From positions 12,524,924 to 12,588,923 of the forward strand of contig NC_091023.1 in NCBI RefSeq assembly GCF_041296385.1: a DNA stretch of 64,000 bases, read 5' to 3'. Shown in pieces: positions 26,096 through 38,800 of the stretch. The position numbers and the translations under genes were made by a program. The DNA is from Aphelocoma coerulescens (lineage: Eukaryota > Chordata > Aves > Passeriformes > Corvidae). The notes below the pieces were generated by a model. The model worked only from the letters and a program-made list of their open reading frames with translations. It was not told the DNA's origin and made no database searches. The first letter of the stretch is position 1, and the number at the start of each line of letters is the position of its first letter.

Positions 26096-29000
26096 TAGAA
26101 GCTCTCTTTGCTCTTGGTAGTTAAGTCTCAACTCCAGCTGAGCTTCTGCTTTCCAAACACCATAACTTCATGCCTGGACAATCTTATGGAATTATATCTA
26201 TATACCTAAAGAGGAAAAAAAATAAAACTTTTAAAAGTGTAAGATGTCTGTAGAATTAGTTGAGCAGTCTAGAGACTGGATATATTGGAAACATGTTACG
26301 AACACTGTGCAAAAACAGGACGCGATTTCTTCACCAGTTCTCTTTTTAGTCCTAATATTGTTTTTCTCTGCATTTGATCTTGCAAGATTCTGAGCTTCCT
26401 GACCTAGTTTCAGTAAAATATTATTTTAGGCATGGGAGCAGACTATAAAAGTATAATAAGCTTTTCCCCATATTTCAATTTTATGCCTGCCTGGTTTCCT
26501 GGATCATACGCGGTGCCTACAATTTTTGTGATGTTTTCCAAATTTTGTGTTTGCATGTGATAGCTAGTCAATATTTGGTTTTGATGCAACTTTTCTTTTA
26601 CTCTGGTTTACATCTGGTGACTAAGATGGTGCAGCAAATTTCTTCAGGCCCCAAAATTGTTAAATCTGTGTCTCCTGGTCAGCAACTCACTGATTCTCCA
26701 AGATAAAATACTTGAGAAACACAAACTATTTCACCTCAGTGTCTTACTTTTGGGGCTGCAGTTAGTGTTCCTCACTAAAATCAGGATCTGACCCAGTGTC
26801 CTCTTTTCTTTTGGAGCATTGCTCATTTGTGACGTGTCACAGAAATTACATAGCAAAATAGCACAGATCCTCTGGGTAGTGTTTGAACTAGGCCTACTTT
26901 CACTCATCTGGTTGTTTTTTTGGTGTTTGGTTTTGTTGTTTTTTTAAAATTTTTCTTCTTACCTGCCAAACCATTGCTGAACTTCACGCTTATCTATTTT
27001 TTTTTATGTGCTGTCTCTAAAGTGTATCATTTCTCCAGCCTTCCTAGGATCTTCACAGAATGCGATATAAATGTGAATATCCAAATGTTTAACACATTTA
27101 AACACACTTCATACAGGAGCATTCAATGGTGGTATCATGGTAAAACTGCTTCCAGAAGTCTTCAATACAACAAATAGTGATATTTTTTTCTTCTATTGCT
27201 AGCACTGGTGACTGCTTTCAAATTGTCTGCACCTTTGACTCTTTTAAATAACTCTTTAAAAGCTTTTCAAGGGATTTAAGGATTTTCAGTTAGTTTGACT
27301 TTATTGTTGTGTTCCTTTTTACTTATACATCAGTACTTTTCAGCTTGTGCTCCCACACCTGTTTTGTACCTACCTAAGGTGTCACAGGGACTGGCCACAG
27401 GCTCTCAGGCCTGAGACAGTGGAAGAAACTGGCACTCCCCATACCTCCAAATATCTAGAGAAGAATTGCCTGAGTCCCTGTGAACACTCAGCAGTCAGGT
27501 GAGAGTGAGAAGCAAGTGTATGCCAAGGAGATGGCAAACCTCACCTGGAAGTCATATTAGCTCTTTACAGTTCTACAGGCAGTCAGGTAACCATTTCTTC
27601 ATCAACAGCAAATAAACAGAATCCTGCACAAATAGATTAAGATCTCTGATGCCAGGAGGAGATGAAAACAGGCTGTTTCCTGACTAATTTTGAGGTGTCT
27701 CTGATTTGCCTCTTCTGGGTCTGCCAGAAGTCAAAGTTGAGGACCTGGCCCATGAATCAGGTAAAGCACTTTTGTCAGCTCTACTCCAAAAAACATTACC
27801 TTATTTGGCACAGGGGAATTATCTGTCCAGTGTCTGATCTTTCAGTGCTCAGGTGGAATAAGGGGAGTGTTCCCAGTGGTCTGAAGATTTCAGCCTTGCC
27901 TCTCCATGCACACTCTGTAAATTTTCTGTTGTTTACAACTGTATATTTTCTTTTTTCTCCACAAGGCCTTTGTGTTCATATAGTTGTTTTTTTTTTTCTG
28001 TTATGTTTGTTTATGTTTGTGTGGTCAAAGGAGTCTCAGTTTTTCAGTGTGATGCTAGATGTAGCAAGGTGGCAGAAATCTGAGAATGCTAACAGATAAA
28101 GAAATATGTTTTATGCATGTGCCTTGGTCGTGTAAGGACTGGGAAATGATGATTACTTGTGACAGAGTAGGTTGAACAACACCACCCTTCTGCAGTACAT
28201 TTTACATTTGAAATGTTAATTGCAGGTTACTGGTTTACTGAAAACGTAAAGGGTATGTGCACCTTAAATGTAGGTCACACTGCTACACATGGAAACCTCT
28301 GCCCTTGCAGCTGCAGATATGCCAGGCAATCTCTCTGGGGGCAGCAGAGACAGGGTACACTTAACCTGATCTGCATAGTTCACTGGATCCAGCATCTGCG
28401 TTATGATACCAGAGTTCAAGTGCTTCATTTTTCCCTTCATTTTGTCACTTCATCGCTGCCAAAAGAGGGTAACAACTGAGTGTGAAATAAACGAATGTCT
28501 GCATATGCCAATGATTTTTTTACAAATGCATCTGTTAGATGGTGTTTTTTTTTTTTTTTTTAATGGTTATTCAGGAGTCACTCAGCAGCTAAAAGGAAAA
28601 ACTTTTTAAATATTTAATGTCTCTGAAATGCTCTGAGATGAAATAATCTTGTTTCTGTAGCTTTGGTTTAACATAATGGACTGTGAAAGGAGGCCAATGA
28701 TTATGTGACCATTTGAAAGCCAGAATCACACTTAAAATCAAGTGTGTCAGCAAACAATGACTTGATAAAAATCATGATGATGAAAATATAGCATAAATAT
28801 CATCTATACAGAAATAAAATATGGAGTACATTGAATTTGCCTTTGAGTCAATATTAATTCAGTAAGATGAGGCTTTGCAGACTGGTGTTCTATTCATTAT
28901 TTTTCTACAAAAGGATGTGGACAATTTGAGAATTTCTTTACTCTTCCTGCTCTATACTGTAATTGGTCGTGCTGAGCAAAAGATCATAAATTGTCTTTTT

Positions 29001-32000
29001 GTCGGTCCAAAACAACAGGTACATAATGGACTTTCCCACTCTGGAGCAAGAGGTTGGCAATAAAGATGAATTTACAACTAAAAGAAAAATCAAACAAAAA
29101 AACTCCCCCAAACTTCTGTCCAAGCAATGTTTAAAATAATCCTCCATTAAATCTTACACCAATGCCTTTATTTATTTATTTTTCAACAGACTTTCCTTTT
29201 TTTTGTTGCTTGTTTAGTTTTTTGTTTATTGTTATAGAATACATTCTGCTGGTTCTTGGCCTGCTTGTGCTGCAACACTAAATAAATCCCACATATTTCC
29301 TAAAATTCATTCACCGCTTCTGCTGGGCCTAATTTTCCTCACATTACTGTTGGACTTCAATAAACTTTCATCACCTTTAACATGAGGAAAATGAGCCTGT
29401 GACATGGAAATTTTGATGTCTGATTTTAATTTAGTTTTTGATTGATTCTCCTTGGATAATTCGTGTTTTGCATTGACAGAAGACAGTGCAGTTAAGCAGG
29501 ACCAAAATAAAAATTGTTCTGCTATTTCAAGTTAACTTGCAGCTGTCGTGGAAATGACAGCAGAATATATTCATGAATCACCTCAGTTCCCCCAGACAAT
29601 GAACAGGAACAGTACAACTAAACAATTGCCTGCAGATAATAAAACCTATATTTCCTTTCACACACTTAAATTTCCTTTTGATTAAATAATTCCATGTTTG
29701 AGTGCAGTTCACAGGTAGGAAATGCTTATGTAAACCCCCTTGATTAGAGCAGCATCCTGGGGAATTTATCACTTCATGATTTTTAGCTTCAGTCTGTTGT
29801 CGCAAAGTAAAGCTTGCTAAGTAGTCTGCACATCTAATCCTCCAAACTGTTTCACACTGGCTTTAGCACCTCTAGCTTTAGAGCAGTGCTTCAAGTTTAC
29901 AGGCTGCTAATTGCCCTGGGGTGCAGCTGTCTGGGTTAGATTATCTGCTGGGATTTACTGCTTGGACTCTGACAGCACGTGGGAGCACCAGTGGCCCCAG
30001 TGCTGCACCCTGCGCAGGCACCTGGAGTCTGAGACCTTTCAGCCAGAAGTCACCGACCAGACACGGATTGAGCATGGATTGTACTCCCCTGGGTGAGCAC
30101 CAGGGAGCAACACCGATCAGCCTTCCAGGCAGATTATCAAATCACACATCAGTACACTTGAGATGGGAATGATTTGGGTTATGTAAATCAGGTATTTGAA
30201 GTCTTTTGTACAGTCCTGGCAAAGGACCACAAGATGCTGCTGGAAGCAAGGCCACTGCCTGAGTATCACTGCTCAGAGGATGGCTTTATTTTAAATTGTG
30301 CTCAGGTGTGTGTTCATTATCCACAAAAACTTCCATGTGCAGCACTCAGTTTCAAAGGAGCAGGCTTACAAAATCTTGGAACAACGCAAAAGGTGTATTT
30401 TAATTGAATTTCTGAAATGTTAGACAAGTATGCCAACAACACTGCAGCGTTTAAAAATTGAGTAAGAGAAGCTATAATATTTCTGGTTTTTGGTTTTCTT
30501 TTTTTTTTTTTTTTTTTCTGGATGGTTGTAGTCTCTTTGAGGATATTTTGTGTTCATATTGCATATTTATGAGTTTTAATGTAAAAAACCACACAAAGGT
30601 AGATTGCAAAGTTTTTATTTGGTCGTTATTCACGCAGGACTCCCATAGAAATCTATGAGAACAGCGTGTTTATTTGAAAGTAGAAGGTATACCTGTCTAA
30701 GGTATATATATTCTTTATTTCATTTCACATTTATTTTCTACACCATACATTGTAAATACACACTGAAACCCAAGAAATACTTAGCTAAGTTCAAATTCTA
30801 ACTTTTAGGAAGCTGAGGAAATGCACAATGCAAATTACACTGGGTAACCCGGGCTCTTCTGTGCAAAGCAGTGTCACTCCTGAGCCTCTGCCCCTCCTGC
30901 TTCTCCTCCTGGGGTACCAAGTGGCAGAGCCAGGCCAACAATTCTGTCTTCCTCTTCCAGGGCTCTTTGGGAAGGGGGAATAGAAAAGCACCATGTCACT
31001 TCACAAAGCATGGCCAAATCAGTTTTCCAAGGAAGCCACTTTTGTGTTTGCATCCCAGTCCAGTTGTGCAAGAACAAGCCTAAAATGGTAGGAGAGTGGT
31101 CCCCTCCTCCTCTGTGGTACACAGAAAGGAGAGATGAGGGGATAAATTACTCTTTAGTTTCTGTTAATGAGGAAAGCCTGTATCTGAATACTCAGCATGC
31201 TCTCAGGCAACACTGTGGGACCCAAGGACTTTTATCAGCAGTGACTCAAATTGGTATCTGTGTGTATCTATATATGTATTTATGTATAGATTTCCTTTTC
31301 CTATTGGAATCTGAATACATTTATGTGTTTCTTTAGTTGTGTCCAAAGCTCTTGATTGGAAACAGAGCTATTCTGCTTGGGAGTCTGACCTAGGCTACAA
31401 AATCAGTCAAAAGCAACCCCAGTCAGCTCCTATGTCATAACAAACTTGGGTTGAATTTATAGCAGGAAAACATGTGTATTGCTGCTGTTTGGGAGGTGTC
31501 CATATGGATTCATTTTTTGTGGGTCTTTGGCTCAGCTGAAGCAGGTGATGAATTTTTCCAATTTTGCTTGGAGATACCCCTGCAGTGCAAATCAACCTGG
31601 GGGTAAGATTTCTGTTTTTACCCACAGTAGCATATGAGGGCCAGTAACAAGACCTAGCCATCATCTACTTCTGAGCTAAGTAAATGCACCTGTAAGTCTT
31701 GCTGTTTGGGAGTCAATTAAAGGCTTAATTGATTATTTCTGCTAGGTATTAAAAAATATCCTTCAAATGTAAAGGTTACTGATCCCATTCATGTAGATAG
31801 AATGAAATATATGAGCATACTTTTAGACATTGCTCACGTGCTTTGCAATCTCATTGCTAAAGCACTTTTGCAATGTTTGAATCTGACCCTGCTGCCAGGG
31901 ACATGGTGTATTACACCTTAACTACACTGTTTCCGTGATGCTGCTTTTTAAATGGCTGTGTATGGCAGCATCTGTGCTGTAATGGACATCACAGCTCAAC

Positions 32001-34609
32001 ACCATGTTAGTTTTCAGAAACCTCAGGGAAGTGAGTTTTTGTTCCTCAGCACTTCCCCAGTTTCTTTATGTTTAATTTTGGCACAAGACAGAGTTGTACA
32101 AGAATGCTGAAAGCTAACTTATCAACCTTTGTTCCTGATGAAAGCTTTCCCTGTCGGTTGAGTGAATAGGGATTGCCCACACGTGTTGTACTTACCTACC
32201 CTCCTTGTTTGTTACTATAGGTATCCCTCAGTCTTAAAGAGGTATTTTCCCTTTATATGAGAAGATAAATTATGGATCTTGCTGTTTCCTTTGGGGGAAA
32301 TATATCCTTCTGCCTGTGTCTGTATGTGGCATGACCGTTGTCTTGGATGCATTCAGAGGCTGTGGAGTTAGGGTTATGGCTGCAATTGGTGTGCATGGTC
32401 TAAATCAATCAAATCCTACTTGCTGCACAATTATAAGGCAATCTGAAGTTAATATCACTTTTAATTTCAAATCTAATTTTGGTATGTGTTAAGTGTTAGT
32501 AGGAATAGGAGTTTATCTATTAAATATATGTGAATAGAAAGGAATCATGTTTCTTTCAGTACTTATTAACCAGATGTACTGTGGTATCATTCCAGGAATG
32601 ACTTTATAACACTATGAAGTTGCAATTTCTGTATATGATATAATTTTTTTTTTTTTTAGTTTGAGTTACAGAATGTTTATAGAGTGTCTTGTGGAGGCTC
32701 TAGTGACAAAGTTTAATAAAATATAAGGAAGCAGAAACTGTTATGCAATCCAGTGCTGTTCCTGCTTGGAGATGGTAGAGCCATGTGCTTGGTCTCCTCC
32801 CTTAATATTTGCTAATAATAGGGCCCTCCTTTGCAAAGGGGTATCAGCCTTACAAATTCAATAGGACAATGCATTACCTAATGGAGGTGACTGATTCATT
32901 TTTCAAGAGCACAGAAGGTTAATTTTCCATTAGTAAATAATAAAACAAAGTTTACTTGACAGGGACAGATGGAAAGCTATGCAAATAAGCTTATGCAGTC
33001 AATTATATTTTGGATTTGATGAGCATATGGACAATAGACAAACAGAAGAATCCATGCCAGACAAATGAGTTGACTTCCTTAAGAAAAACATTTACCAAGA
33101 GTTCTAAACAGAATTAAGACCATTAATAAACAAGATAAATGATATTAATGGCAACTCTAAAATGGCTGAAGTAGCTTTGTCTTTAGCAAGAAAAAATGTT
33201 ATTTGGACAACAAAGACATTTTGGGAATGCAGAGAAAATGATGTACCCAGATGAGCTTGTATGTATCTGGTGGTGAAATGCAGAATGTTTTTGGTGGCCA
33301 GGAATGGTCACAGATGCTGTCAAAGTCCTTTCCCCATGTGCATCTCCACAGAGTCTGCATTTGCAGCAGTGGGTGAAGCTGACATTTAAGCAAGGGGGAA
33401 TTTCATTTCTCCTCTGAATTCCAGGCACACAAAACTGCCCAGTCAGATGTCACCCACCATTTGTGTGCTGGGGATACCATTGCTGGTTCTTTTTGAAATT
33501 TATAGAGAGTGAGAAACAGCAATGAGGAGTTCAAAACTATAATCAATGCAGTAATTTTCTGAGCTAAAAGGTTTCTTGGCTTAACAACTTTTTGATTTTT
33601 TTTTTCTTTTCTTTTTAGTTTTAGTATTAAATCATATTAAAGGAATTTGGGGAGGATGAAAAAGTATTCATAAATATTGCTGCAGGTTTTTGACCTAACC
33701 TTTCTTTGCCTAATATTTCTCCTTGTAAATATTTTAGAATTCAATTCATCAGGTGAGGGGGAGGTAAAATATGTATATGAAAATGGAGATTAATGTTAAC
33801 AGGATTTATGCTAACAATATATATACCTACTTAAGATGTATAAACCACCTGCTTTTTGTAATATCAGATATATTTTCATCTCATAACTTGAGAACTCATT
33901 TTTTGTTGCATTACGATCAGTTTAATATAAACTGTGGTCCCTCTGAAGCCAATATTGCATTAGTTTCAGTTTGAAACAACTATACCTTCTGCTAGAATTT
34001 TGCCTATTAAATAATACCAGGTGTGGTGATCACTCGCCAAAACCCTTGTGTTTTATGGTTACCACGCTCTACTTTTTACAAGATGATAAAGTTTCAATTT
34101 TATCTGTAGCAGGAAATGCTCCATTTCTAGTCTCTGTCTTTTGCTAAATTTGCCAATTATTGCAAATAAAAATCAATTTTTGTAATCACAAACTGGAATT
34201 TATTGTTTATGTGATGTATTTAGCTGCAGAAAACTTTTGTTTAAAATAATCTCCTCACTATAACTACTAGAAATGGTTTTTTCATCTCCATTAAACTTCT
34301 GGCTTAGTTCATTAACATATTGTTAATTGTTGTGTAATTTAGTTTAGTTCCACATGAGTGGCACCTCCAAAGCAGAAATGATTTTTTTTATACTTATTGT
34401 TTGTTTGGAAAGAAAATCATCTAAAGTGATTGGAAAGGGAGGGAAGTGTAGGATACTTGCATTATAGCTCTATGTTTAATAGGAACAAAATATAAATACA
34501 AAAAAAACATAATAAAAATTCAAGTGGAATGACAAAAAAAGAATCTGCAAGGTAAGGCTATGGGACTTTAAATTATAAAAATGTCTTTTTTTTAGTAGTA
34601 CTAGAATGT
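26096..34609. other. AT-rich non-coding stretch with T runs
   Basis: No gene is supported. The largest frame (145 codons, 27662-28099 plus) runs through a T-rich tract and has no domain. Simple-sequence features are a two-copy 10-bp repeat at 28001-28020 (TTATGTTTGT twice), 17 T at 28545-28561, a short TTTA repeat at 29167-29183, and 19 T at 30499-30517. GC-richer patches lie at about 29990-30130 (with several CpGs) and 30870-31110. A possible exon-like segment at 30018-30092 is discussed among the findings and is not called as a gene. Confidence 0.6.
34604..34609. repeat. Target-site duplication, left copy
   Basis: The six bases GAATGT directly precede the TG that opens the LTR. The six bases directly after the closing CA are GAAGGT, so five of six positions match. 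A 6-bp target duplication is the usual size for class II (ERVK/beta-like) avian endogenous retroviruses. The single difference is consistent with mutation since insertion. Confidence 0.6.
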
Positions 34610-35303
34610 TGTCATGGGTTAGCAAAGCATAGTCCCGGAAGTGATGTTCTTGCAAAGGGGTGCTTACAGCTCCTCTATGACCTGACAGAACCTATCAGCT
34701 GGCCAGTTAGAATATGGACAATTTTTAAGCCACTTAAAGTCGTGACCGCCTCTGTGATCCACACTTAAGAATAGACAAATCCTGGGCAGAGCTCTCTCTC
34801 TCGTTTCCAGTGCTGGGACAGGTGGCTGTGGCCCTGTGCGGGGGCCAGCGGGCCCAGCCCAGGCCCTGCTCGGACCAGGCCGGGCCAAGCCACGGCCATC
34901 CTGGAGCCAATGGACCCTGTTCCACCTGTGGAACCACCCCCCACATCAGGGCGGTGGGCAGCCGGAGCGCCTCGGCTCCCCCCCCCTCCACTGCGATAAG
35001 CCACATTCCAGCTGCAAGGCCTAGGTGAGATTAACCCTTTTAGTGCTGTGAAGAGCTGAAAACCTGAGGGAGGAGAAAGAGGAGATGCTTAAAGCTGAAA
35101 TTCTTTTGTGAAGCTATGATATATCAGAGTATCCCCTTGTAATTTCATGAAGGCGTGGGGGGGTGGAGCGTTCAATTTATACTTGTGAGCAAAAGCACCT
35201 GCGCTGAGATAGGCAGATGCTGAAGCAGCTGTAATTTGATGAGAAGTTTGAACAGGGAGAGATGGAAGCGATGAGGACTCTTACTCCACATAGAAAGGGG
35301 AAG

Positions 35304-35420
35304 ACCTCAGTTCCTAGAGATGCTCCCAGAGATAGTCCTAGAGATGAAGATGAGGAGGACCCTTTGCTCCTAGGGAAGGAGAAGGGCCTCCGTTCTTAGA
35401 GATGAAATGCTCCCAGAGAT
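35304..35420 (+). repeat. Imperfect direct repeat inside the LTR
   Basis: A block containing 'cctcagttcctagagatgc' and 'tcccagagat' (35304-35333) recurs about 80 bp later as 'cctccgttcttagagatg' and 'tcccagagat' (35385-35420), with a related 'cctagagatgaagatg' segment between them. Short repeats in the upstream part of an LTR are common and can multiply transcription-factor sites, but no specific factor site is claimed here. Confidence 0.7.
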
Positions 35421-35792
35421 GGGTGAAGAGAACTTTTATTTCTGAATGTCTCGACCTTAAAATTGTACCCCAGTAATTCAAGAGTGGACCCTCGAAAGCA
35501 GCTGTGGGAAAAGCTGCAAGTCGGGGGGAAGGGACTCACATGCGAGCAGAGAACCAACCTGGGCGGCTGTCTCGTTGTGATAGTGTTTGCATACCATGGG
35601 CAAGAGAGGCTCCTTTTCCTAAATAGACTGAACAAGGTTATTATGGAAGTGGTAAACAGACTGAACATCTCAAGGGTTGTCTTTTTACATCGTCAGTGGG
35701 AGAAGGGAGAAAGGTGGGGGGGGGGGAGGAGAAGTGTTCTGAAGGTGTGGTATCATTTTTTTTTTCCCCCTCTTTCTTCTTTTAGGTCTGTT

Positions 35793-35798
35793 AATAAA
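35793..35798 (+). promoter_or_regulatory. LTR polyadenylation signal
   Basis: AATAAA lies near the right end of the LTR and is followed by a T-rich, then TG-rich, segment before the terminal CA. Its place fits the end of the R region in an LTR read on the plus strand. It sets the orientation call for the LTR. Confidence 0.6.
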
Positions 35799-35859
35799 TT
35801 TCTTTATATTCTTTCAAGTTTGGTGCCTGCTTTGCTTTTCTCCTAATTCTTATCTCACA

Positions 35860-35865
35860 GAAGGT
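35860..35865. repeat. Target-site duplication, right copy
   Basis: GAAGGT directly follows the terminal CA of the LTR and differs at one position from the left copy GAATGT. See the left copy for interpretation. Confidence 0.6.
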
Positions 35866-38800
35866 AAACAGTAATGAGTATTTTGGACCAAACGACTACA
35901 AATGTGAAATTGAAAAATCAACATTTCTATTTCAATGAAGGGAGTACTTTTTAATTGTAAAAGTTTCCATTTGAAGCTTTTCAGCTTTTCTTTCCCACTG
36001 CAACCCTCACTGAGCAGGGTTGGGCTCCTCCCACATTGTGCTCCATATCCCTCAAAAGCCTCTTTTAAGAGGGAATGTTTTGTTTTGTAGTCTTTTAGCA
36101 AGATTTAGGAAACATTGTCATGAATACCTGGTTCTGAAGAATATATAGGTCTCCTGTTAAACTTTTTCCTTACAGAAAGAAACTTTTTCTTTCTTCTTTA
36201 CAGTTTTGAAAATAAAAATTGTGGTTTTCCAAATTCTGATGAATTGGTCAGCAGTGTTTGTGCTGACCTTCCCGTTTGCTGCTTTGGCATTGCTGTGTCT
36301 GCCAAAAATCTGCCTTTTTAGGAAAGGTGCTTCTTGGCTGATACCAAGCCTGAGATAAGAGGAGCTAGGACACAGCTCTTTCATAACTCTTAGAAGAGGT
36401 TGTTGTTGTTTTTTGTTTTGTTTTTGTTTTTTTTCCCCCTTAAAAGTAAAGAGCAGTGATTTTTTGGTATATTTTGTATATTTTCCCATATTTCTCTGGC
36501 ATTCTATTGGCAACACAAATTATACATTATGCACATAAATAGACACTTTTCAAAAATAACAGGAGAATACACTTGTAAATATGAAAAATCTGTAGTGGAT
36601 TCTTTTTTTTTTTTTCAATATGCTAAGCCCTTTAGGCCCTATGTTATTTGATATGATTTCTTGGAGGCTGTTAGCTTAATTGTATCTTGGAAACACACAT
36701 CAAATTCATGCCTTAGCCTGTTCATGATCTTTGTATTGAGGAAACTATATGGAGTACAGAGAAAGAGCCGATGAAAGAAGAAAGTATTTAGAATATTAGA
36801 CAAAAAATAAAAAAATAATTTAAATCTTTTTTAAAACCAGACATCAGAGAACATGACAGTAGAAATACACATTTTTGCCAAAAAAATTGTTTGATGTTTG
36901 AAGCCACGAAGAAAAGAGATCCCATTCGAGCAACTTAGATGAATGCATTTATAAAAAGTAAAAAATTCAGAGTCTAAGAAGGCCTGAAATATTCTAGTCT
37001 TTAAACCACTAGTAGTTGAAATTCAAACATTTTCCTAGTCTTCCTCTAGGCCTTTCAGTGACTGCTTCAGCAAGTTTGGCTCCCTCCATCTCCTGGTTGG
37101 GAAAGGTCAATCTAGAGTGTTAGAGACAATTATTGTATTTAAGTGAATATCTGTGGTATTTTCTTTAAAGACTTGGTTGTTTTGTGAGTCTAAAGGAAAG
37201 GACCTCAAAAAAGAAATTATTATAGCCGAGAACAGATTCTAAATGCATATTAATGAAGATTAATAAAAATAACTGTGCCCATAGAAGGTCTGAAGAGAAA
37301 TTAGTTTCTTTTGGTGAGTTTTAGAGTAGACATCAGACCTCCCAGATAGCAGGTGCTGAGGCTGTCACTTCTTAAGAAGCCTGAGAGGTTTTTCCTCTCT
37401 AGGCTCACCTGTTCCTGCCCTCCCTTTTGGAGGGATTTTTGCACAAAGAGAACTCTGATCCAGATTTGGACACAAACCTCAGCACTGGCACTGTGGAGTG
37501 GGTGCTGAGTGAGTGAGCAGCAGAGGGGAAGGCTCAGTGCCTTTTGTGCTGGCTGTGATGCTGGAGTAAATCTAGCAAGAAGCTGTGCTCTGTCAGTGCA
37601 TGGTTTATCTGCTGGGGTTCTGTTTAGTGTAGTCTCCTCCTCCAAAGTGTTGGCATTTATTTGATCTAGAGGATTTATAATAAAAATGAGCCACCCAGAA
37701 AATATGATCAACTTGTCAAGAAACCTAGGACCTGCAGTCCCTCCTGGGGATGCTCACTTAGAGTTTACCTACAAGGGGAACTGTTTAGCTCGGTATATGA
37801 AGCATTTTCATTTCAGTATATGTGTTCACATAAGAAGTCTGTTCAGGATAGCACTCTCCCCTTACATTTGCATCTTCCTTTAAATTCAGTTCCTTGTGTA
37901 AACAGGCCCTTGGAACATCACTTACAAGTGAGGAGCATTCCTTTTTTGTGAGGTACCCAAAATCCTGTGATATGTTATTTAAAAGATTAATTGGATTCAA
38001 AGCTGTTTCAGCTGATTTTTAGCTCTGGCTCTCCTTAATGCGGGAAGGTATCCTAGAAGTAGATTTTTGCTGAACACATGCGTAAAAGAGCATAAAACAT
38101 ATCTAGACCAAGGGTAAATGGAATAAATTAAGTAGAATGTATATGTGAAAATAATAAAAAAAAATGGAGTGGAGTGATGGCTGAAGAATGGATTTTAGTA
38201 TTACGTGATTAAGGTTGAGTATATGTATTTTGTCTTTCGAGTGCTAAGTCAGAGAATGGAGGTTGGACTTAAGCATTCATAATTATCAAACTTTGAAACT
38301 GAATTCATATTTCACGTAATTAGTATGATATTCAAAGATAATTTATAACATTTTAAGCACATGCTTTAGCTACACAGTTACTACCGTTTTTTAAACTCCA
38401 GAGCTTTAATGCTGCAGGTAGCAGTTAATGCCTTGGGCTGTGTAAGATGCTTGTGTGCAGTACTTTGTACACAGACATCTGAAAATCCTTGCTAATGACA
38501 TGTTGCTGCACATTGTACTGGCATCTGTAAAAATTATCTAATGCTTATCTCTCAACTTTGTAAACCCTATGTGACTGTATCTTTGATGGAAAGCATGACT
38601 AAGCCAGTGGCTTTACTGATCCTAATTTAAAGAGAGTCAATATTTAGATGTTGTAGTTAGGGTTTTAGAAAGGCTTGAAGGCTGATAACAAAAACTGTGT
38701 TACTCTAAAGAGACAGGAGTGAAAATAGATACTGGAATACTAGTGACTAATGTAGGGGTAGTATGGGAGAAGGAGAATCCTGGGAATATAGAGTTCTGAA

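Larger units (their letters stand above)
34610..35859 (+). mobile_element. Solo LTR of an endogenous retrovirus (likely class II / ERVK-like)
   Basis: About 1250 bp begins TGTCATGGGTTAG and ends TCTCACA, with the TG...CA ends of a retroviral LTR. It is flanked by near-identical 6-bp copies (GAATGT and GAAGGT). A polyadenylation signal AATAAA lies at 35793-35798, about 60 bp before the right edge, as expected for the U3-R-U5 order on the plus strand. The interior departs from the flanks: a GC-rich, CpG-containing tract at about 34800-35000, an imperfect internal repeat (35304-35333 and 35385-35420), and 11 G at 35716-35726. No primer-binding site, gag, pol or env follows the right edge, so the internal part has been lost, most simply by recombination between two LTRs. 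Open frames inside (for example 35463-35846) are not viral genes that I can recognise. Family assignment rests on duplication size and general layout, not on a database match. Confidence 0.75.

Noticed and set aside
27662..28099. 145-codon open frame on the plus strand
   Set aside because: It passes through T-rich tracts that encode long phenylalanine- and leucine-rich stretches; the composition explains it.
35463..35846. 127-codon frame inside the LTR
   Set aside because: LTRs of this type do not normally encode a protein here; the frame is shaped by the G and T runs and ends in the polyadenylation area.
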